The notes under the pieces: generated by a model
Seen by the model: only the letters and a program-made list of their open reading frames with translations
The model's database searches: none
What the model was told of the DNA's origin: nothing
Made by a program: the position numbers and the translations under genes
DNA from: Algibacter pectinivorans
GTDB lineage: Bacteria; Bacteroidota; Bacteroidia; Flavobacteriales; Flavobacteriaceae
NCBI RefSeq assembly: GCF_900112595.1
Contig: NZ_FOMI01000006.1
Span: 171,010 to 235,009, forward strand
Length of the DNA stretch: 64,000 bases
Direction of reading: 5' to 3'
In this document: in pieces, positions 8,302 through 17,557 of the stretch
Position numbering within the stretch: the stretch's first letter is position 1
How the letters are laid out: each line of letters starts with the position of its first letter

Positions 8302-10128
8302 TTAAAGTTTTATTATTTTTTTAGTAATGCTTTGATTGTTTGCTTCGAGTTTTAAAAGATACACTCCTTTATTTAAAATAGAAACATCTATTACTTTATT
8401 GCTTGGACTTACTTGCCCCGTTTTTAGTGTTTTTCCTAAAAGATCTAAAATTTTAAAATTTAAAACCTCCTTGGTTTCAATATTGAAAACATTGCTGGAA
8501 ATAGGGTTTGGAAAAGTTTTTATTTGTTTTATAAAATTATCTGATACATTTAAAGTACTGTAACAAGTCCATGAAAGGTCGTCTATAGTGACACGATCTC
8601 CGCCAGAAGTTGTTTCGGCAATTACCACAGTTACATTTCCTTCAATATTAATATTGTCGATAGTTGTAGTTTGGGTGTCATCGCCATACGGTAAGTCGCC
8701 CACTTTTACTCCGTTTACTTGAACTTCTAAATTTCCAGTTCCGCCGCTAAAGGCTCTTTTAGTTGTTGCTGTTAAGCTTCCTATGCCTCCTGCAACTAGT
8801 GGAGAGGTTAATGATCCGGCAGAAGACGACCTACCATCAAAAACTAAAGCTCTACCACCGTTTAAAGTTTGGTCTGTTCTAGCTCGTGTAGCGCTCCATG
8901 TTTCCCCGTTATCGCCAGTCCAAGATCTATCGGAATAGCTAGAAGAATTCGATGGCATAAGCTCAAACGTTTCACTTACGCAAGTGTCGCCTCCACCTGA
9001 AGCTTCTAAAGTTGTTTCATTTATTGATGCACTTAGGTTAGATGTATTGTTTGCGGCATCAACGGCAAGAACAGCAAAAGTATAGCTGGTTTCTGGTGAT
9101 AAATCTGTAACAGTAATGCTAGTAGCAGATGAGTTTGTTGATACATAATAGGCGCCATCAACATAAATATTATAAGCTACGACTCCAATATTATCGGTTG
9201 AGGCTGTCCAAGACAAATCGGTAGTAGTTGATGACGTGTTTGAAGCCATTAGGTTGGTAGGTGTTGTAGGTGCTTCGGTATCCGGATCTGGAGTGTCTCC
9301 CCAACGGTTTTCAGCAGGGTTTCCTCCCCAAATAACAGTGGCCAAATATGGGTTGTCTATAAATGGGTTTCTGTTGCCTTGGGCATACGTGTTGGATGTG
9401 TTAGCATGGTAGGTGTTTCTATTGTCTTCAAAAGCAGAAACAGGATCTTCCTCATTCCATTCTAAAAATAAATTAATCATGTCGGCATCAATACTGTTTG
9501 GAGTTCCTACACCAACGTAAGAGGGTTTGCATTGTGTGCCGTATCTTAAATACATGTACATAATTATTCTTGCAACATCACCTTTCCACTCGTCACCAGG
9601 ATACCAGTTTCCAGAGATGTTTTGTGCATTACCAGAGCCATCCATAAATTTTAAATTACCTCTGTTGCTGTTCATGGTAACGTCTGAAGGTCTTAAATTA
9701 TGAGCATCGGCATAAGGCGGAACATTGGTTCCATTACTATTTAAACTAGGGGAACCTAGCGAGTTTGGAAATGTGTGTTCTCTGTTCCAATCGCTACCTG
9801 CGCTACCGCCATTACTATTTTTACTACGACTTCTGTCGGTTATATAATTTCCGTCTGAATCGCTATAGCCGTATATTAATAATACGTTTAGGCTGTTTAA
9901 AGGGTCTTCGTCGGTAATTTTACTTGCTTCCCAAATACCAGGAGTGTAGCTAAGGTAATTAGTGTGTTTTGCAGCGGTTTCAACAGCTAAGTCATCAAAT
10001 AGATCCATGCCAGTTTTATTAAAGTCTATATTTGAATAGTAGCTTTGTTGATTGGCCGGTGGGGTAAGTTGAGCATTTATATACGTCGAAATAGAAAGAC
10101 ATAATATAAATAAGTAATTTTTCTTCAT
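8302..10128 (-). CDS. Secreted endonuclease I family nuclease with FN3 domain and T9SS sorting signal
   Basis: Predicted extracellular nuclease of 608 residues. Residues 1-19 are a signal peptide (ending INAQ). Residues about 30-260 are an endonuclease I domain with the catalytic-type motif DWNREHTFPNS (His118) and DAHNLRPSDVTMNSNRGNLKF nearby. Residues about 285-375 are a fibronectin type III domain (PTTPTNLMAS, TDLSWTASTDN). About 385-520 is a jelly-roll-like binding region with a GDRVTIDDLSW end. About 540-608 is a type IX secretion C-terminal domain (FPNPISSNVFNIE ... GVYLLKLEANNQSITKKIIKL). Family members cleave DNA or RNA outside the cell for nutrient supply. It is transcribed alone. 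The exact nucleic-acid preference cannot be told. Confidence 0.93.
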   Translation of the reverse strand: MKKNYLFILCLSISTYINAQLTPPANQQSYYSNIDFNKTGMDLFDDLAVETAAKHTNYLSYTPGIWEASKITDEDPLNSLNVLLIYGYSDSDGNYITDRSRSKNSNGGSAGSDWNREHTFPNSLGSPSLNSNGTNVPPYADAHNLRPSDVTMNSNRGNLKFMDGSGNAQNISGNWYPGDEWKGDVARIIMYMYLRYGTQCKPSYVGVGTPNSIDADMINLFLEWNEEDPVSAFEDNRNTYHANTSNTYAQGNRNPFIDNPYLATVIWGGNPAENRWGDTPDPDTEAPTTPTNLMASNTSSTTTDLSWTASTDNIGVVAYNIYVDGAYYVSTNSSATSITVTDLSPETSYTFAVLAVDAANNTSNLSASINETTLEASGGGDTCVSETFELMPSNSSSYSDRSWTGDNGETWSATRARTDQTLNGGRALVFDGRSSSAGSLTSPLVAGGIGSLTATTKRAFSGGTGNLEVQVNGVKVGDLPYGDDTQTTTIDNINIEGNVTVVIAETTSGGDRVTIDDLSWTCYSTLNVSDNFIKQIKTFPNPISSNVFNIETKEVLNFKILDLLGKTLKTGQVSPSNKVIDVSILNKGVYLLKLEANNQSITKKIIKL

Positions 10129-10272
10129 AAGAGAGTTGTTTTAATACATTTTTGAGTAAAATTAAATGTTTAATAGATTATGCTACTAAATTCACTTGTT
10201 AACTTAACGTTAAGCTTAAAATGAGGCGATATTTTGAGAGAGAATTACTAAAAATTAGGAATTTGATAAACA

Positions 10273-10306
10273 AAAAAAACCGAGCTAATAGCCCGGTTTT
10301 TTGTTT
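10273..10306 (-). terminator. Rho-independent terminator after the broken TonB receptor
   Basis: Stem AACCGAGC / GCCCGGTT (one mismatch) with a 5-nt loop and T-rich flanks. It lies 18 bp downstream of the receptor stop on the minus strand. Confidence 0.75.
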
Positions 10307-10323
10307 TTTAAATCTAATAAAAT

Positions 10324-12485
10324 TTATAAGCTAAAGTTTAATCTAGCAAAAACATAAGTACCATCGGAACCCATTTGAACAGAATCGGCAAGACCACCTT
10401 GGTCTGTCCATCCGTCAAATTGCGGTGTTGGGTAAGTGTTAAATAGGTTGTTTGCACCTAAGCTAAATTTAACTTTATCTGAAACTTCATAGCCTAAGCT
10501 AAGATCTACTACCAAAGCAGCTTCATAAATATCTGTGGCTACCGGGAAAAGTGCATCGGCTTCTGCTTGTGTTGTTGCAGGCGAATCTACCCATTGGAAA
10601 TCCTGAAGCGTTACTTCGCTAAATTGCGTTAAAGTTGTAGTAACATTAAACTTGTTACAAGAGTATCCTAGGTTTAACCCAAATTTATAATCTGGAGCGG
10701 CAGCCTTAAGATAGGCTTGAGAAAACGGGCCAAAAAAGGTAAACTCATTTAAATCGCCATTATTGATGCTTTTAATTTTTAAGTCGTTAAAATTACCTAT
10801 TAATGCTGTTTTAATCTTTCCGTTATCTCCTACATTAAAATCGTAACCTAAAACAATGTCAAGCCCATTCGTTTTGGTGTCTACACCATTTGCAAAAAAT
10901 TGTGCGGCATCTACATTTAAAGGACCTAAAATAGCTTGGTCTGTAAAGTTATCGGTTAAAATAATACGATCGTCCACATTAATTGAATAAGCATCAACAG
11001 TTGCCGAAAAACCACCTTTTTTAAACGTAAATCCAATACTTGTATTAAAAGCTTTTTCTTCGCTTAATTGTCCAATACCAAAGGCTTTGGTAACGGTACT
11101 ATTATTTGCAGATAAAAGTGAAGGAACCGAGGTGCCCGCAACAATATTGGTGAATTTTAAATTATAATATAGTTGTGCTAGCGAAGGTGCTCTAAATCCA
11201 GTAGAGATAGAACCTCTAAGGGAAAAATAATCGTTCAGTTTTAATCGGGTTGCTAATTTTCCGTTGAATGTGTTTCCAAAATCGCTGTAGTTTTCAAATC
11301 GAACTGCTCCTGCAACCATAAAAGCTTCACTTACATTAAGCTCTGTGTCGAAATAAATTCCGTAGTTAGTACGACTTCTATCTACGGCGTTATCTGGACT
11401 GTACCCCGGGAAACCTTGAGAGCCTCCAGGTAATTCGTCTCCATTACTATCGGTAGCTACGTTTTGTACCGCAGGATTTGTAATGATTACGCCATTATCA
11501 TCATATAGTCCATAAGATGCTTCTTCGCCAGAAAAAATACCAAAATTCTCTGTTCTGTATTCAAAACCGAAAGCTAAGCTTAATCCTGAGGCTACATCAT
11601 CTAAATATTTATTAAAATCTATACCTGTTGTGTTTTGAGATAGAAAATGTCCACCAGCATCAAAATCTGTAGGCGACGAATCTTGCATAGAAGCATTGTT
11701 ACTATCTTTTATGTAGTAGTGGAAGTTGTTTTTACCGAACGTGTTATTAAAATCTAAGTTCCAACCATTTTCCATTTCGTGTCTTACACCAACCGATACA
11801 GAAACATCGGTAATGTTGGATGTAATTCTAGGAGTAAAGCCATTAGGGTATAAACTTGGTACAGCTCTATTATCGCCATCATCAAAACTATCACGAGAAA
11901 ACGCATAAGCATCAGTATCTCTGTAGTTTCTGCCACCAAAGGCATAAATTTCGGTTTTATCATTAATTGGTAACGATGAGTTTATCATAAAGTTAAAACC
12001 GTCAACACCTGCACTACCGTAACCTTTTCTCCAAGAAAAACCTGGTCTTAATGTATTTTGTCTGGATAAAAACTCGGTGGTAAAATTTATATATCCACCA
12101 GCATCATTCAAAGCAACACCGTAATTAGCATCAATTTTTACCGTGGTTCCATCCCAGCTTCTGTCTTCACCATCTAATCTGTTTTTCCCTTCAACGTTAT
12201 AAAGGGTTTCGCCTGTGGCTTCTTCCCAGCCATCACCAATTGCGGTGCTATAACTACATTGGTATTGTAGCCAACATAGCTAAACGTTAAAGTGTTAGAC
12301 GATTTAAGGGTTATTTTATAGTTTCCATCAAAATCTGATGTTGTACCATTGGTTGTTCCTGTTTCTGTAATGTTTACTCCGGGTAGTGGAACGCCCGAAG
12401 CATCTTTAACTGTACCGCTTACTTGTTGCTGCGCAAATGTTAACGATGTACAAAGTAGAAATAAATAAAAATAAATTGTTTTCAT
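10324..12485 (-). pseudogene. TonB-dependent receptor disrupted by internal deletion and frameshift
   Basis: Two pieces of one SusC/TonB-type receptor lie in different frames. The 5' piece (12485-12174) has a signal peptide (ending TFAQ) and a CarboxypepD_reg domain (VSGTVKDASGVPLPGVNITE, FSYVGYNTNVV), then runs out of frame to a stop. The 3' piece is open from about 12279 to 10324. It encodes a late plug/early barrel segment (RLDGEDRSWDGTTVKIDANYG), a long beta barrel (TGFRAPSLAQLYY) and a C-terminal strand FARLNFSL. The expected plug domain, about 150-200 residues with the usual RGL...VLINGKR and QYGSDAIAGVINI regions, is absent. The join lies near 12240. The barrel piece has no ATG at its beginning (a TTG at 12111 is inside it). 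Unless the assembly is wrong, this receptor is non-functional. The rest of the barrel carries no obvious lesion, so the break is probably recent. Confidence 0.85.
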
Positions 12486-12625
12486 ATTTAATAATTTTAA
12501 GTTAGCCGTGGCTAAGATAATTAAAACCTTAATTTATATTTATGGTTTATCCTTATTTCTTGTGAATTATTCAATAAATATTAAAAATGACTTAATAATA
12601 TTCAGTGTTATTCGGTTAGATAAAA

Positions 12626-12657
12626 TTGTAAATTACTGCGAATTAACTATATATTTG
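12626..12657 (+). promoter_or_regulatory. Bacteroidota-type promoter of ychF
   Basis: TTG at 12626-12628, 21 bp, then TATATTTG at 12650-12657, a full match to TAnnTTTG. The predicted start near 12661 gives a leader of about 95 nt. Confidence 0.65.
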
Positions 12658-12757
12658 CATTCGCAAAATTAGTTGTCTATTGTTGTAGGCAATTCAGTTA
12701 AAAAAAATAAGTTATAAAAGGGTTTTCGGTATTTCGAAAATAAAAAATATATTTTAG

Positions 12758-13852
12758 ATGAAAGCAGGTATTGTAGGATTACCAAACGTAGGGAAGTCAA
12801 CTCTATTTAATTGTTTGTCGAATGCTAAGGCGCAAAGTGCAAATTTTCCATTTTGTACCATCGAGCCAAACATTGGTGTGGTTAATGTACCAGATCCGCG
12901 TTTAGAAAAGTTAGAGTCTTTGGTTAATCCGGAGCGCGTAATACCAGCAACAGTAGAGATTGTAGATATTGCAGGATTGGTTAAAGGCGCAAGTAAAGGT
13001 GAAGGTTTAGGTAATCAGTTTTTAGCAAATATTCGCGAAACTGATGCTATACTTCATGTTTTACGTTGTTTTGATAATGATAATATTGTACATGTAGATG
13101 GTAATGTAAACCCAATTAGGGATAAGGAAACCATCGATATGGAGTTGCAGCTTAAAGATTTAGAAACTGCTGAAAAAAAGCTAGATAAAGTAAAGCGTGC
13201 CGCAAAAACAGGAAATAAAGAAGCGCAAAAAGAAGAAGCGGTTTTATTGAAAATTAAGGAGAATCTTGAAGCTGGAATATCGGTAAGAGCTTTAGAATTT
13301 TCTGAAGAAGATTATGAAGATTACGTTAAACCTTCTCAGTTTATTACAGATAAGCCTGTAATGTATGTTTGTAATGTAGATGAAGGTGCAGCGGTTTCTG
13401 GAAATGCGTATGTAGAGCAGGTAAAAGAGGCGGTTAAAAATGAAAGTGCAGAAGTTTTAGTTTTAGCCGTAGGCACCGAAGCAGATATTAATGAGTTGGA
13501 TGATTATGAAGAACGCCAAATGTTTCTTCAAGATATAGGATTAGATGAGCCTGGAGCTGCAAAATTAATTCGTTCTGCATATAAATTATTAAATCAACAA
13601 ACGTATTTTACTGCTGGTGTAAAGGAAGTAAGAGCGTGGACAGTAGCTGTTGGCGCAACTGGTCCGCAGGCGGCAGGTGTTATCCATACCGATTTTGAAA
13701 AAGGATTTATTCGCGCCGAGGTTATTGCCTATGAGGATTATGTGGCTTATGGTAGCGAATCTAAAGTAAAAGAGGCTGGTAAAATGCGTGTTGAAGGTAA
13801 AAATTACATAGTTAAGGATGGCGATATTATGCATTTCTTATTCAATGTATAA
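12758..13852 (+). CDS. ychF: Redox-regulated ATPase YchF (Obg family)
   Basis: Universally conserved Obg-family P-loop protein that prefers ATP over GTP and associates with the ribosome. It has 364 residues, the normal length. The G1 motif GLPNVGKST is at 7-15, G3 is in [21 protein letters not shown], and the G4 position reads NVDE instead of NKxD, as expected for the ATP-preferring YchF branch. The C-terminal TGS-like domain includes [26 protein letters not shown]. It has its own promoter. Confidence 0.97.
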   Translation: MKAGIVGLPNVGKSTLFNCLSNAKAQSANFPFCTIEPNIGVVNVPDPRLEKLESLVNPERVIPATVEIVDIAGLVKGASKGEGLGNQFLANIRETDAILHVLRCFDNDNIVHVDGNVNPIRDKETIDMELQLKDLETAEKKLDKVKRAAKTGNKEAQKEEAVLLKIKENLEAGISVRALEFSEEDYEDYVKPSQFITDKPVMYVCNVDEGAAVSGNAYVEQVKEAVKNESAEVLVLAVGTEADINELDDYEERQMFLQDIGLDEPGAAKLIRSAYKLLNQQTYFTAGVKEVRAWTVAVGATGPQAAGVIHTDFEKGFIRAEVIAYEDYVAYGSESKVKEAGKMRVEGKNYIVKDGDIMHFLFNV

Positions 13853-13946
13853 TAATCAAAAAAAGATGTTATGTGACCTTGTAAAAGGTTTTGGGTCTAT
13901 ATAAACGGAAGCCCCAAGCTATCCGTTAACCTATATTAATGAGCCT

Positions 13947-14408
13947 ATGACGTTAATTAAAGTTGAAACGCCAATTAATGCAGATATAAAAACCTGTTTT
14001 AATCTGGCTAGAGATGTCGACTTTTACCAAAAATCTTTAAAACAGCCTAAGGAAATTGCTATATCCGGAAAAACCTCTGGATTAGTGGATCTAGATGATA
14101 TTGTTATTTGGGAAACTAGCCATTTTGGTTATGTACAGCATCTTACGTTAAAAATTGTAGAGTTTGAATCGCCCAATTTATTTGTGGACGAACTCGTTTC
14201 CGGAAGTTTTAAGACCTACCGACACGAACATATTTTTGAAGAGGAGGAGAATAAAACTATTATGATAGATAAGTTTTATTACAAACTGCCTTTTGGTGTT
14301 TTAGGTAAGTTTATAGACTGGATTTATGTAAAAGGATATATGACAAGGCTGTTAAAAACAAGAAACGAAATTCTTTGTTCTAAAGCAGAAATGGCAGTAA
14401 CTGCATAA
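13947..14408 (+). CDS. SRPBCC (START-like) family protein
   Basis: Protein of 153 residues with the START/SRPBCC fold pattern: an N-terminal strand KVETPINADIKTCFNLARDVDFYQ, middle strands (VIWETSHFGYVQHLTLKI, FVDELVSGSFKTYRHEHIFE) and a long C-terminal helix (VKGYMTRLLKTRNEIL). These proteins bind hydrophobic ligands in a cavity; the ligand here is unknown. It follows ychF by 94 bp, with no terminator seen. Bacteroidota members are usually annotated only as SRPBCC or cell-division-inhibitor-like. Confidence 0.85.
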   Translation: MTLIKVETPINADIKTCFNLARDVDFYQKSLKQPKEIAISGKTSGLVDLDDIVIWETSHFGYVQHLTLKIVEFESPNLFVDELVSGSFKTYRHEHIFEEEENKTIMIDKFYYKLPFGVLGKFIDWIYVKGYMTRLLKTRNEILCSKAEMAVTA

Positions 14409-14546
14409 AAATGAACATGTTGGGATGTTAGTCTTTTTCTGTTTAAAAAGATAAAATATTTTCTATTTCCCAATTTAACTGGTTGGGCATCGTAATTCTA
14501 GGTTTAGTCCTTACGTTGTTAAAATGTGCCAACTTACTTTAGTGGT

Positions 14547-15452
14547 ATGCAAACATCAAAACAATTTTGGTACGGATTAGGTCTTGGGGTTTTAGGTATT
14601 GTACTGTTCTCCTCTAAGGCTGTTATGGTAAAAATGGCCTATACTTACAAGGTCGATTCCATTAGCATATTGCTTCTACGTATGCTATTTTCCTTTCCTT
14701 TTTACCTGGTAATTGCCTTTTGGTATAACAAGCAAAATGGAAACGTTAAGCCCAATAAAAAAGATTATTTGTGGTTGGTGTTTTTTGGGTTTGTTGGGTA
14801 TTATTTAGCGAGTTATTTCGATTTTGTAGGGCTTACCTACATAAAGGCTAGTTTGGAGCGTATTATTTTATTTTTGTATCCCACAATAGTATTATTATTG
14901 AATAAATGGTTTTTAAAACAACCTATTTCAAAAATTCAAGGTTTTGCTATAGGGTTAACCTACCTTGGAGTAGTTATTGCTTTTTCAAGCGAAGTCTCCA
15001 TTACCGGACCAGACGTTATTTTAGGCGGCTTTTATATACTGTTAAGCGCCATTACGTATGCTTCATATTTGGTTGGTAGTGGTTGGTTAATTCCTAAATT
15101 TGGGGTGGTTAAGTTTACGGCTTATGCTATGCTAGTTTCATGTGTCTGCGTTTTTATTCATTATGGTTTTATTAGCAAGTCAAACCTTTTAGATCTTTCG
15201 TGGCAAGTTTATGTTTTAGGGGCGTGTATAGCCGTATTTGCAACGGTAATTCCGTCTTTTTTAGTATCTGCATCTATAAAAATGATTAGTTCATCAAACT
15301 TTGCAATTGTGGCAGGAGTAGGGCCTATTTCAACCATAATTTTAGCAGGTATATTTTTAAACGAAATGCTAACATGGATTCAGTTATTTGGAGCTTTGGT
15401 AGTTATAATTGGTATTTTATTAGTGTCCTTAAATAAAACATCAAATACTTAA
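14547..15452 (+). CDS. EamA/DMT family transporter
   Basis: Inner-membrane protein with about ten hydrophobic helices in two EamA repeats (GLGVLGIVLFSSKAVMVKMAY at the start, GVGPISTIILAGIFLNEMLT in the second repeat), typical of 10-TM drug/metabolite exporters of about 300 residues. I chose ATG at 14547 (MQTSKQFW). A GTG at 14526 would add seven polar residues before TM1 and has less support. The substrate cannot be inferred. Confidence 0.9.
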   Translation: MQTSKQFWYGLGLGVLGIVLFSSKAVMVKMAYTYKVDSISILLLRMLFSFPFYLVIAFWYNKQNGNVKPNKKDYLWLVFFGFVGYYLASYFDFVGLTYIKASLERIILFLYPTIVLLLNKWFLKQPISKIQGFAIGLTYLGVVIAFSSEVSITGPDVILGGFYILLSAITYASYLVGSGWLIPKFGVVKFTAYAMLVSCVCVFIHYGFISKSNLLDLSWQVYVLGACIAVFATVIPSFLVSASIKMISSSNFAIVAGVGPISTIILAGIFLNEMLTWIQLFGALVVIIGILLVSLNKTSNT

Positions 15453-15568
15453 AATAGGGTTATTGTTTCAATAATTATTTATTGTTAATTAATTTGTAGC
15501 CTTCCTGTTTTATTTTTTAAATGGTTGTGCTATATTAGCACACCTCACCAATTTTTCTAATTAAGAGT

Positions 15569-17422
15569 ATGGCAGAAGAAACCAAATATACCGAAGACAA
15601 TATTCGATCATTAGACTGGAAAGAGCATATCCGTATGCGTCCTGGTATGTATATTGGTAAACTTGGAGATGGTTCGTCTCCAGACGATGGTATTTATATT
15701 TTGCTTAAAGAAGTTTTGGATAACTCTATTGATGAGTTTGTAATGGGCGCTGGTAAAACCATAGAAATTTCAATACAAGGAAGTAAAGTTATTGTTAGGG
15801 ATTATGGTCGTGGTATTCCTTTAGGTAAAGTAGTAGACGTTGTGTCTAAAATGAATACTGGTGGTAAATACGATTCTAAAGCCTTTAAAAAATCGGTAGG
15901 TTTAAATGGGGTAGGTACAAAAGCTGTAAATGCCTTGTCGTCTTATTTTAGAGTAGAATCTTCTCGTGATGGTAAAAGTGCTTCGGCAGATTTTGAACAA
16001 GGAAATTTAATAAGTAAAGAGCTTTTAGAAGAAACAAGCAGGAGAAAAGGAACTAAAGTCTCTTTTATTCCAGACGAAATCATTTTTAAAAAATATAAGT
16101 TTCGTAGTGAGTATGTTGTAAAAATGCTTAAAAACTACGTGTATTTAAATCCTGGTTTAACCATCGTTTTTAATGGAGAAAAGTATTTTAGCGAAAATGG
16201 TTTAAAAGATTTACTAGCCGAAAAAATAGCAGATACCGATTTACTCTACCCAATTATTCATTTACGAGGCGATGATATTGAGGTGGCATTAACACACAGT
16301 AAAACCCAATATAGCGAAGAGTATAATAGTTTTGTTAACGGGCAAAATACAACACAAGGAGGTACGCACCTTACAGCATTTAGAGAAGCCTTGGTAAAAA
16401 CCATTCGTGAGTTTTACGGTAAGACTTATGATGCTTCAGATATTCGTAAATCTGTTGTAAGTGCTATAGCTATAAAAGTTATGGAACCTGTTTTTGAAAG
16501 TCAGACAAAAACCAAGCTAGGGTCTACAGATATGGGAGGCGATTTACCAACCGTAAGAACCTATATAAACGATTTTTTAAAAACCAAGTTAGACAACTAC
16601 TTACATAAAAATCAAGAAACTGCCGAGAAACTTCAGCGTAAAATTCTTCAAGCAGAACGCGAGCGTAAAGAGTTGTCTGGTATAAGAAAGTTGGCAAAAG
16701 ATAGAGCTAAAAAAGCGAGTTTACATAACAAAAAATTGCGCGATTGCCGTGTGCATTTTGGCGATACTAAAAACCCAAGAAATTTAGAAACAACCTTATT
16801 TATTACCGAGGGAGATTCGGCATCTGGTAGTATAACAAAATCTCGTGATGTAAATACACAAGCAGTTTTTAGTTTAAAAGGAAAGCCATTAAACTGTTAT
16901 GGTTTAACCAAAAAAATAGTTTACGAAAACGAAGAATTTAATCTTTTACAAGCCGCTTTAAATATTGAAGAGTCTTTAGAAGATTTAAGATATAACAATG
17001 TGGTTATCGCAACCGATGCCGATGTGGATGGTATGCATATTCGGTTACTATTAATAACGTTTTTCCTTCAGTTTTTTCCAGAGGTTATTAAAGAAGGTCA
17101 TTTGTACATTTTGCAAACTCCATTATTTAGGGTAAGAAATAAAAAGGAAACTATTTATTGCTATTCCGAAGAGGAAAGACGTAACGCTATAGAAAAATTA
17201 AAGCCAAAACCAGAAATAACCCGATTTAAAGGTTTAGGTGAAATATCGCCAGATGAGTTTAAGCATTTTATAGGTGAAGATATTCGTTTAGATCCTATAA
17301 TGCTAGATGATAATATGTCTATTGAAGATTTGCTAGCCTTTTATATGGGTAAAAATACACCAACGCGACAAGAATTTATTATTGATAATTTAAAGGTGGA
17401 ACTCGATATAATAGAAGATTAA
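15569..17422 (+). CDS. parE: DNA topoisomerase IV subunit B
   Basis: ATPase subunit of the type IIA topoisomerase that unlinks daughter chromosomes. It has 617 residues. The GHKL ATPase features are [25 protein letters not shown] and [14 protein letters not shown]. The TOPRIM domain has [14 protein letters not shown] and [10 protein letters not shown], and the C-terminus has [13 protein letters not shown]. It pairs with the ParC-type subunit 135 bp downstream. The gene order and the short 617-residue form favour topoisomerase IV over gyrase B. Confidence 0.95.
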   Translation: MAEETKYTEDNIRSLDWKEHIRMRPGMYIGKLGDGSSPDDGIYILLKEVLDNSIDEFVMGAGKTIEISIQGSKVIVRDYGRGIPLGKVVDVVSKMNTGGKYDSKAFKKSVGLNGVGTKAVNALSSYFRVESSRDGKSASADFEQGNLISKELLEETSRRKGTKVSFIPDEIIFKKYKFRSEYVVKMLKNYVYLNPGLTIVFNGEKYFSENGLKDLLAEKIADTDLLYPIIHLRGDDIEVALTHSKTQYSEEYNSFVNGQNTTQGGTHLTAFREALVKTIREFYGKTYDASDIRKSVVSAIAIKVMEPVFESQTKTKLGSTDMGGDLPTVRTYINDFLKTKLDNYLHKNQETAEKLQRKILQAERERKELSGIRKLAKDRAKKASLHNKKLRDCRVHFGDTKNPRNLETTLFITEGDSASGSITKSRDVNTQAVFSLKGKPLNCYGLTKKIVYENEEFNLLQAALNIEESLEDLRYNNVVIATDADVDGMHIRLLLITFFLQFFPEVIKEGHLYILQTPLFRVRNKKETIYCYSEEERRNAIEKLKPKPEITRFKGLGEISPDEFKHFIGEDIRLDPIMLDDNMSIEDLLAFYMGKNTPTRQEFIIDNLKVELDIIED

Positions 17423-17531
17423 AAGTGCTGCTAAAGCAGGAATCTCTGGATTAAAAATAAAGAAGGAGTTTTAATACATAGGAATTATTGATAATATTGA
17501 AGAAATAGGAAATTAAAATAAATTAAAAAAA

Positions 17532-17549
17532 TTTCTGCCTGTGCAGGAA
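17532..17549 (+). promoter_or_regulatory. Hairpin immediately upstream of the parC start
   Basis: TTTCTGC / GCAGGAA (one G-U pair) with a 4-nt loop, ending 8 nt before the parC ATG. A related GCAGGAAT string lies just after parE (17436-17443). It could affect parC translation or be a remnant of a dispersed repeat. Confidence 0.4.
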
Positions 17550-17557
17550 TAAGTAGT

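Noticed and set aside
12174-12485. Stand-alone 103-residue secreted CarboxypepD_reg protein
   Set aside because: Its end is frame-shifted sequence matching the receptor reading in the next frame, so it is the 5' remnant of the broken TonB receptor.
14526-14546. GTG start for the EamA transporter
   Set aside because: It adds seven polar residues ahead of a normal first membrane helix; the ATG at 14547 gives the usual family N-terminus.
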